The translations under genes and the position numbers were made by a program. Below the pieces are notes generated by a model that did not search any database, had not been told where the DNA came from, and worked only from the letters and a program-made list of their open reading frames with translations. This document shows, one piece after another, positions 14,588 through 19,203 of a DNA stretch of 19,203 nucleotides. The stretch comes from Dehalococcoidia bacterium (GTDB taxonomy: Bacteria > Chloroflexota > Dehalococcoidia > GIF9 > AB-539-J10): the NCBI GenBank assembly GCA_030606165.1, contig JAUWGZ010000018.1, forward strand, positions 1-19,203, in the 5' to 3' direction. The stretch's first letter is position 1, and each line of letters begins with the position of its first letter.

Positions 14588-15211
14588 CTAGCTCGTGCCT
14601 AGCGCTATCTTCAAGAAGTTAGCATACATCTTCAATCCATCCTCACCACTTTTCTCAGGGTGAAACTGAGTTGCGACTAGGTTATCCTTGATTACCATGC
14701 TACACATAGACACACCATAGTTTGTCGTGCCCGCCACAACCGACATGTCTTCAGGTTCAGCATAGAAGCTGTGGACAAAGTAAAAATTGGCTTCATCTGG
14801 TATGCCCTCAAAAACAGGATGGGTAAGCCTTTGTTTCACCTGATTCCAACCTATATGAGGGATTTTAAGACCTTGAGGTAGCCTTTTTACCTTCCCGGGA
14901 ATTACGCCCAAGCATTCATGCCAGCCTCCCTCCTCAGTTTCTGAAAGCAGTATCTGCAGCCCTACGCAAACGGCAAAGAGCGGTCGCCTTCGTTGTATCA
15001 GCTGCCAAATAGCATCGGTCATACCTAGTTTCTCCAAGCTATTTATAGTGTCAGCAGCGGCGCCAACACCTGGCAGGATAACTGCAGCAGCATCAAACAC
15101 TTCACCCGGCTCGCTTGTTACCTTCGGGTGGTAACCCAATTTCTTGACAGCATTAGCGACACTACGTAAATTTCCTGCACCGTAGTCGATTATGGTGATG
15201 ATCTTATCCAT
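14588..15211 (-). CDS. hisH: Imidazole glycerol phosphate synthase, glutaminase subunit HisH
   Basis: HisH hydrolyses glutamine and channels ammonia to HisF. The 207 residues start MDKIITIIDYGAGNLRSV. The triad is present: Cys82 in FAVCVGLQ, His184 and Glu186 in QFHPEKS. The oxyanion strand PGVG (48-51) and VHSFY are also there. The usual G-x-C-x-G-M-Q nucleophile elbow reads A-V-C-V-G-L-Q, a mild change. An upstream ATG at 15229 would add MRKKND and overlap the ferredoxin gene by 17 bases. I prefer 15211 because HisH proteins normally begin just before the I-I-D-Y-G-A-G-N strand, but neither start has a strong ribosome site. It is separated from hisF by the flavoprotein and glutaminase genes. 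Confidence 0.92.
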   Translation of the reverse strand: MDKIITIIDYGAGNLRSVANAVKKLGYHPKVTSEPGEVFDAAAVILPGVGAAADTINSLEKLGMTDAIWQLIQRRRPLFAVCVGLQILLSETEEGGWHECLGVIPGKVKRLPQGLKIPHIGWNQVKQRLTHPVFEGIPDEANFYFVHSFYAEPEDMSVVAGTTNYGVSMCSMVIKDNLVATQFHPEKSGEDGLKMYANFLKIALGTS

Positions 15212-15212
15212 A

Positions 15213-15662
15213 TCATTCTTCTTTCTCATCTACACCGAGTACAAGCGCTTCGTTGGGGCAATTCAGTACACAGGCAGGTATTTCCCGCCCGGGACAAAGG
15301 TCGCACTTAATAATAGTTTTGCTATTCAGGTCTCGACTAAGCGCCCCGTAAGGGCAGGCTACTATGCAGGTCCAACAGCCAATACACTTTTCCATATCAA
15401 CGCTGACCATGCCACTTACAGGGTCTTTATGCATCGCGCCCGTAAGACAAGAATAAACACACCAGGGCTCGGTGCAGTGGCGACATTGAATGGGAAAACA
15501 AATCTCTACATTCCTCTCCACATGCACACGGGGTAAAGGACGTGGCGCCTCTCGTTTAAATGCCTTGATTATGTCCTTAGATTGAGATTGCTCCACCTGG
15601 CAGTAAACTTGACATAGGCCACAGCCAATACAGACCTCTTCCTTAACATATACTCTTTTCAT
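15213..15662 (-). CDS. Polyferredoxin with four [4Fe-4S] motifs (HycB/DmsB-like)
   Basis: This 149-residue electron-transfer protein has sixteen cysteines in four groups: CIGCGLCQVYC, CRHCTEPWCVYSC, CIGCWTCIVAC and CDLCPGREIPACVLNC. This is the pattern of the small electron-transfer subunits of molybdoenzymes and hydrogenases. There is no molybdopterin subunit in the window. It is the first gene of the minus-strand nitrogen run, so it most likely passes electrons between the FAD oxidoreductase and the Fe-S/FMN domain of glutamate synthase. GGAG lies one base before the ATG, an unusually short spacing. A promoter is visible 54 to 83 bases upstream. Fold and clusters are certain; the partner is inferred. 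Confidence 0.88.
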   Translation of the reverse strand: MKRVYVKEEVCIGCGLCQVYCQVEQSQSKDIIKAFKREAPRPLPRVHVERNVEICFPIQCRHCTEPWCVYSCLTGAMHKDPVSGMVSVDMEKCIGCWTCIVACPYGALSRDLNSKTIIKCDLCPGREIPACVLNCPNEALVLGVDEKEE

Positions 15663-15715
15663 ACTCCGACTATCTTAGGTAACACTGGGCTATGGATCTT
15701 AGCAAATTCCATTTC

Positions 15716-15745
15716 AGTATACTCCACAGATAACAATGGTATCAA
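15716..15745 (-). promoter_or_regulatory. Sigma70-type promoter of the minus-strand nitrogen run
   Basis: On the minus strand TTGATA (plus positions 15740-15745) is followed after 18 bp by TATACT (15716-15721), 5/6 matches to both consensus hexamers. Transcription would start near 15709, about 47 bases before the ferredoxin ATG. It is the best sigma70-like match I found in the intergenic stretches and is correctly placed to drive the ferredoxin-hisH-glutamate synthase genes. Confidence 0.5.
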
Positions 15746-15817
15746 GCTGAAAGAGGAAACAAGGGCTCCCTTCCTCCCCCATCCATTGTCATTGCCGGGG
15801 CCGGGACAACTACGCAA

Positions 15818-15846
15818 TTGACTTCCGCTCCAACTTGTGGTTTCAT
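15818..15846 (+). promoter_or_regulatory. Weak candidate promoter for the second glutamine synthetase
   Basis: TTGACT (15818-15823) and TTTCAT (15841-15846) are separated by 17 bp. The -35 is 5/6 and the -10 only 4/6. It would start a transcript covering the small ORF at 15880 and the synthetase gene. It is offered as a candidate only. Confidence 0.3.
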
Positions 15847-15879
15847 AGCGACCAATTACTCCAAGAATCAGGAGAATTG

Positions 15880-15924
15880 ATGCGTGTTAGAGGCCAAGCC
15901 ATGGTAAGTTACGGGCAGCAGTAA
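15880..15924 (+). CDS. Possible 14-residue leader ORF upstream of the second glutamine synthetase
   Basis: ATG at 15880 is preceded by AGGAG (15870-15874) with five bases between, a good ribosome site. The frame encodes MRVRGQAMVSYGQQ and stops at TAA 15922-15924, 33 bases before the synthetase start. Three of fourteen residues are Gln, and the last two codons before the stop are CAG CAG. A glutamine-containing leader before a glutamine synthetase gene recalls translational leader peptides of amino acid operons. I do not see a clear pair of alternative hairpins after it, so a chance ORF is quite possible. Confidence 0.3.
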   Translation: MRVRGQAMVSYGQQ

Positions 15925-15957
15925 AGGTTATGTGAATTTCAGTGATAGGAGGCAAAT

Positions 15958-17382
15958 ATGGTTCCAACGAAGGAGGAAATACTCAAGTTTGTTAAGGATC
16001 AGGGTGTTGAAATGGTGGATTGCAAGGTTATTGACCTAATCGGTCGTTGGCACCATGTGACTATCCCTGTAAGCCAGTTGAGTGAGTCAACATTCACCGA
16101 TGGTATTGGGATAGATGCCTCTAGCTATCCTGGTTATAAGAAGGTTACAGCTGGAGATATGAAAATAATACCGGACATTAGTACTTGTATCATTGACTGC
16201 TTTCCCGACCTTAGGACGCTCAGCATAATATGTGATATCTGCGAACCTGATGGGACACCCTACCTTAGATATCCACGCAATGTTGCCAGGAGAGCAGAGC
16301 AATATATGGCCTCAACTCATAAAGGGGTCGCTCTGTTTAGCCCTGAGCTTGAGTTCTATGTCTTTGATGAGATCAGATATATTTCAGAAACAAACCAATC
16401 ATCTTATTACATCGATTCTACTGAAGCTTTTTGGAACACAGGAAGACAAGAGAACCCAAATTTGGGATATAAGTTTCCCTCACAGGCAGGATATCACGGC
16501 ATCCCACCTGCAGACAGCACGTTTAACCTAAGGTCGAAGTTGATCAAGCTAATAGAAGAGTCTGGCATACCAGTGAAATATCACCACCATGAGGTAGGCG
16601 CAGCTCAGGTGGAGATAGAGGTGCTACACGATACTCTAATAAGGTCAGCAGATGCAGTGATGCTGATGAAGTACCTAATCAAGAATATTGCCTGCCAGAG
16701 TCGTAAAGTTGCTACCTTTATGCCCAAGCCGCTTTACCAGGAAGCTGGGAATGGTATGCATGTCCACCAGTATCTATCTGACGGCAAGATTTCACTCTTC
16801 TATGACAAAAACGGCTATGCTGGCCTGAGCCAACTGGCCTTAAATTACATTGGCGGCTTGTTGAAACACGGCCCAGCAATCCTAGCATTTACCAGTCCCA
16901 GCACCAACTCTTATAAAAGGCTTATCCCTGGCTATGAAGCTCCGGTGAATCTTTTCTATGCTGCGGCGAACAGGACAGCGGCAGTGCGTATACCTATGTA
17001 TGATGTAAATAAACAAAGGGCAAGGATAGAGTTCCGCCCACCGGATGCAACCTGTAATCCCTATTTGGCTCTATCAGCTATGCTAATGGCAGGTCTTGAT
17101 GGAATCGAGAATCGAATAGACCCAGCTGCCGAAGGGTTTGGTCCCTTTGAAATAAACATTGCCGAGATGCCGGAGCAACAGCGAGCTAGTATTAAGGCTT
17201 TACCTAGTTCTTTGCAAGATGCCTTAAATGCCCTGAGAGACGACCATGACTTTCTATTAAAAGGGAATGTGTTTACTGAGGATTTGATAGACGCTTGGAT
17301 TGAATACAAGATGCGTAAAGAAGTGAATCCATTGCGGGCCAGACCACATCCCTACGAGTTTGAGCTATATAGCGACATATAG
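15958..17382 (+). CDS. Second glutamine synthetase, type I, without adenylylation tyrosine
   Basis: This 474-residue glutamine synthetase is close in length to the GSI-beta group. Catalytic elements are present: IDASS (Asp53), SPELEFYVFD (metal ligands Glu130 and Glu132), HHHEVGAAQVEIE, NGMHVHQ, NSYKRLIPGYEAPV and RIEFRPPDATCNPYLA. The segment that holds the adenylylated Tyr in E. coli (NLYDLPPEE) reads NIAEMPEQQ here, so the Tyr is gone although the beta-type length is kept. The loop after IDASS (YPGYKKVTAGDM) also differs from the usual G-W-K-G-I-N-E-S-D-M. TAGGAGG eight bases before the ATG sets the start. It is transcribed away from the nitrogen run, from a shared 295-bp region. It is divergent from glnA at 5115, so it may have a special role or substrate, but the active site supports a real glutamine synthetase. 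Confidence 0.9.
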   Translation: MVPTKEEILKFVKDQGVEMVDCKVIDLIGRWHHVTIPVSQLSESTFTDGIGIDASSYPGYKKVTAGDMKIIPDISTCIIDCFPDLRTLSIICDICEPDGTPYLRYPRNVARRAEQYMASTHKGVALFSPELEFYVFDEIRYISETNQSSYYIDSTEAFWNTGRQENPNLGYKFPSQAGYHGIPPADSTFNLRSKLIKLIEESGIPVKYHHHEVGAAQVEIEVLHDTLIRSADAVMLMKYLIKNIACQSRKVATFMPKPLYQEAGNGMHVHQYLSDGKISLFYDKNGYAGLSQLALNYIGGLLKHGPAILAFTSPSTNSYKRLIPGYEAPVNLFYAAANRTAAVRIPMYDVNKQRARIEFRPPDATCNPYLALSAMLMAGLDGIENRIDPAAEGFGPFEINIAEMPEQQRASIKALPSSLQDALNALRDDHDFLLKGNVFTEDLIDAWIEYKMRKEVNPLRARPHPYEFELYSDI

Positions 17383-17404
17383 TAAGCAACATGCCGTTGC
17401 CTTA
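17383..17404. terminator. Weak hairpin after the second glutamine synthetase
   Basis: TAAGCAAC (17383-17390) can pair with GTTGCCTTA (17396-17404) with one bulged C and a five-base loop. It starts right after the stop codon, between convergent genes. There is no T run, so terminator function is uncertain. Confidence 0.25.
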
Positions 17405-17425
17405 GCTATAGGTATATAAAGTCCT

Positions 17426-18022
17426 TTATCTTAACTCTCTTTTTAATTTCTCCATTACTTTGGCAAACTCCTGGCTGTATCTTTTTTCCTGGTCGGAGAG
17501 AAAATCTCGCCATTGAGGAAGCTGTTTTATCGCCTCATCAACACTCAGTTGAGCAACCATGGTGTTTTGCCCTTGCTGAACTTGTTTTACCCTTAGTTGA
17601 GGATTTCCTTCTACTTCAGCTTTTATGCCATTGTAGGCTTGCTCCATTTCTGCTCTATGCCTTTTTTGTAAGTCCTTCATCAGGTTTAAATTTAGTTCAA
17701 CTATAGAAGTATTCTGTTCTTCCTTGAGGGTCTCTATGGCTAAAATTCCGTCCCTTTTCCTTTGCAATTCGGTTGGAGTACTTCCAAAACTAAGAGAATC
17801 TATCAGTCTCACCTGGGCTTCCCTCAAAAGGGATGGCTTGCCTTCTTCCTTTAACCTCTTCCACAAGCTTTCGGGGTCAATTTGCCCTTGGTAAAATTCC
17901 GAGAGTAGAGAGTTCACCTTCTCAGAATCTATCACCTTCTCTTTTTCTTCTTGGGTCAACTCACCAATCTTGGCTAATTTTTCTCTAGCGATTGGTGAAA
18001 GGTCTTTCTCCCAATTTCTCAT
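17426..18022 (-). CDS. Hypothetical charged helical protein
   Basis: I do not recognise this 198-residue protein. It is rich in Glu, Lys, Gln and Leu and appears almost wholly alpha-helical, with a likely coiled coil around residues 90-140 (IETLKEEQNTSIVELN, LMKDLQKRHRAEMEQ) and another near the C-terminus (DQEKRYSQEFAKVMEKLK). There is no signal peptide, membrane segment or metal motif, so a soluble cytoplasmic protein is likely. The start is supported by GGGGAG seven bases before the ATG. It is convergent with the second glutamine synthetase and divergent from the small coiled-coil gene at 18114. The residue pattern and the good ribosome site argue that it is real. Confidence 0.65.
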   Translation of the reverse strand: MRNWEKDLSPIAREKLAKIGELTQEEKEKVIDSEKVNSLLSEFYQGQIDPESLWKRLKEEGKPSLLREAQVRLIDSLSFGSTPTELQRKRDGILAIETLKEEQNTSIVELNLNLMKDLQKRHRAEMEQAYNGIKAEVEGNPQLRVKQVQQGQNTMVAQLSVDEAIKQLPQWRDFLSDQEKRYSQEFAKVMEKLKRELR

Positions 18023-18083
18023 TGATTATCTCCCCGTAAATAGTCAACAACTATTTTACACCACAGCAGACAAGAAGATAGTA

Positions 18084-18089
18084 TATAAT
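18084..18089 (+). promoter_or_regulatory. Candidate -10 box for the small coiled-coil gene and YifB/ComM gene
   Basis: A perfect TATAAT lies at 18084-18089, 24 bases before the preferred ATG at 18114, in the divergent gap between the two hypothetical genes. No acceptable -35 is found 16-18 bp upstream; the nearest TTTACA (18055-18060) is 23 bp away. It is tentative. Confidence 0.3.
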
Positions 18090-18113
18090 ATGGAATCGGA
18101 TTTGGGGAGTGCG

Positions 18114-18293
18114 ATGGGAATCAGACTTTATCAGGAGATTCGAAAACAGAATGAACAGCTAGCCCGGGTAAGGTCTCGCTTTCCTCAAATCGACGATTAT
18201 ATTAACAGGCTGGAAAGCAACCTTATGCTATCTGAGGAAGAGAATGGAGAACTAATTAAAAAAATTGAGGATTTTCTAAGGGAGGAGGACTGA
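18114..18293 (+). CDS. Small coiled-coil hypothetical protein
   Basis: This is a 59-residue protein starting MGIRLYQEIRKQNEQLARV, almost entirely charged helix with heptad-like hydrophobic spacing, ending KIEDFLREED. I do not recognise a family. The frame is open further upstream (ATG at 18090 or 17970). GGGGAG at 18104-18109, four bases before ATG 18114, favours the short form, and a perfect TATAAT lies in between. The longest form would overlap the divergent gene by 53 bases, which is unlikely. It precedes the YifB/ComM-like gene by 30 bases and probably shares its transcript. Confidence 0.55.
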   Translation: MGIRLYQEIRKQNEQLARVRSRFPQIDDYINRLESNLMLSEEENGELIKKIEDFLREED

Positions 18294-18323
18294 GTCTTAC
18301 TTAGACAAAAGAATTTTATCAAG

Positions 18324-19203
18324 ATGCTAGCCAAGGTAAAAAGTGCTGCTGTTGTGGGTCTGGAGGGAGCCGTAGTGGAAGTAGAGGTGGATTTATCACC
18401 AGGCTTACCTTCTTTCACCATCGTTGGACTACCAGACAAGGCAGTCCAGGAGGCAAGAGAAAGAGTAAGGTCAGCCATAAGAAACTCCTACTACAAGTTC
18501 CCTACCAGGCGTATTACTGTCAACTTGGCTCCAGCAGACCTAAAAAAGGAAGGCCCTTCTTACGACTTACCCATAGCCATAGGCATATTGATGAGCTCAG
18601 GACAGCTAAACGCCGACCTCACCCACAGTATCTTTTTAGGGGAGCTCTCTTTGGATGGCAAGCTACGCCATACCCATGGGGTATTGCCCATGGTAGCTTT
18701 AGCCCGTGATAAAGGCTTATCTACCATATTCGTGCCTTTGGATGATGCTAAAGAGGCTTCCCTTATAGATAATATACATATATTCCCTACGGAATCGCTA
18801 GCGCAACTGGTTGTTCATCTTCAAGGCGAAGTAGGCATCCCGGAGTACCATAGCGAGCTAAATTGGGAACAAGAATTTCGCCCTAGTTACGCCTCCGACC
18901 TCATTTATATCAAGGGTCAGGAGCATGCTAAGAGAGCTCTGGAGATAGCGGCGGCAGGAAGACACAATATCCTTATGTGTGGCCCACCGGGAAGCGGCAA
19001 GACTATGCTAGCTCGCTCCTTGCCCTCGATACTTCCCCCGTTGACCATGGAGGAGGCTATCGAGGTGACTAAGATTTACAGTGTTAGTGGATTGTTGCCG
19101 CAAGACACTCCCATCGTTGTAGAGCGCCCTTTTCGCTCCCCTCACTATACTATTTCCCATGCTGGCTTGGTGGGCGGGGGGCAATGGCCAAGGCCCGGGG
19201 AGA
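18324..19203 (+). CDS. YifB/ComM-type Mg-chelatase-like AAA+ ATPase, N-terminal part
   Basis: The frame is open from ATG 18324 to the window edge (293 codons) and runs off the end. The start MLAKVKSAAVVGLEG and the following GLPSFTIVGLPDKAVQEARERV are the typical Lon-like/ChlI N-terminal domain of YifB/ComM proteins. RRITVNLAPADLKKEG and YDLPIAIGIL follow. The Walker A motif GPPGSGKT is at about 220-227, then SHAGLVGGG and RPGE as in the Mg-chelatase fold. In Haemophilus and Vibrio, ComM is a branch-migration helicase that helps integrate DNA taken up by transformation; elsewhere the role is less clear. The Walker B and C-terminal parts lie outside. No strong ribosome site is seen before the ATG, so coupling to the small gene upstream is possible. 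Confidence 0.9.
   Translation, partial: MLAKVKSAAVVGLEGAVVEVEVDLSPGLPSFTIVGLPDKAVQEARERVRSAIRNSYYKFPTRRITVNLAPADLKKEGPSYDLPIAIGILMSSGQLNADLTHSIFLGELSLDGKLRHTHGVLPMVALARDKGLSTIFVPLDDAKEASLIDNIHIFPTESLAQLVVHLQGEVGIPEYHSELNWEQEFRPSYASDLIYIKGQEHAKRALEIAAAGRHNILMCGPPGSGKTMLARSLPSILPPLTMEEAIEVTKIYSVSGLLPQDTPIVVERPFRSPHYTISHAGLVGGGQWPRPGE

Noticed and set aside
15687..15703. Sigma54 (-24/-12) promoter before the ferredoxin or second glutamine synthetase
   Set aside because: A GG and a GC are present, but 12 bp apart rather than the required 10, and the flanking consensus is poor.
15663..15957. Second copy of the 11-bp-periodic GlnR-type box in the divergent region
   Set aside because: GTAAC, GAAAC and GTTAC words occur singly (15679, 15756, 15908), but none has a partner at 11-bp spacing on either strand.
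17412..17426. ATAAAG-TC-CTTTAT palindrome as terminator or operator
   Set aside because: A two-base loop cannot form a stable hairpin, there is no T run, and such a short AT-rich palindrome is expected by chance.
17970..18113. Longer start for the small coiled-coil gene
   Set aside because: It would overlap the divergent gene with its good ribosome site; GGGGAG before ATG 18114 and the TATAAT at 18084 fit the short form better.
1..19203. tRNA, rRNA, CRISPR, insertion sequence or phage elements
   Set aside because: Intergenic gaps are short (longest 295 bp) and showed no cloverleaf, regular spaced repeats, transposase or terminal inverted repeats on reading.

Overview
The window looks like the chromosome of an anaerobic bacterium with moderate GC. 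My best guess is a Chloroflexota lineage such as Dehalococcoidia. The grounds are corrinoid-dependent MttB-type methyltransferases, a glutamate synthase split into three archaeal-style genes with a multi-cluster ferredoxin, and a nitrogen regulator of GlnR type. This is inference from gene content and style, not from a marker gene. I saw no rRNA, tRNA, CRISPR array or insertion sequence.

Region 1 (1-5079, + strand) is a methyl-transfer cluster. It holds the C-terminal end of one MttB-family methyltransferase, a short apparent remnant of a pterin-type methyltransferase gene, a corrinoid protein, a second and divergent MttB-family protein, a second corrinoid protein, and an asparagine synthetase-like protein whose glutaminase site has lost its key residues. 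The layout suggests that two methylated substrates each feed a dedicated corrinoid carrier. The substrates cannot be read from the sequence. A hairpin at 5077-5113 separates this region from the next, convergent one.

Region 2 (5115-15662, - strand) is a nearly continuous nitrogen-assimilation run of eleven genes. In transcription order they are: 16-Cys ferredoxin, hisH, FAD/NAD(P) oxidoreductase, glutamate synthase amidotransferase piece, hisF, glutamate synthase FMN/Fe-S piece, glutamate synthase GXGXG piece, OmpR-family regulator with a degenerate receiver, amt, PII and glnA. Up to the regulator the genes are spaced by a few bases or overlap. A good sigma70-type promoter lies ahead of the ferredoxin, and a second control region lies ahead of amt. 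The amt region carries four 5-bp elements at exact 11-bp spacing (8289-8326), 10 bp upstream of a -10-like hexamer. This layout closely matches the GlnR box of actinobacteria, and the regulator gene just upstream has a GlnR-like DNA-binding domain. The regulator plus this box is the most interesting signal in the window.

Region 3 (15663-17382) is a 295-bp divergent promoter region, with a possible Gln-rich leader ORF, followed by a second glutamine synthetase on the + strand. Neither glutamine synthetase has the adenylylation tyrosine, and the PII protein has Phe at both T-loop tyrosine positions. The usual GlnD/GlnE covalent control therefore appears absent. Control would rest on the GlnR-like regulator, effector binding by PII, and feedback inhibition.

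Region 4 (17426-19203) holds a charged helical hypothetical protein (-), a 59-residue coiled-coil hypothetical protein (+), and the first 293 codons of a YifB/ComM-type Mg-chelatase-like AAA+ protein that runs off the end.
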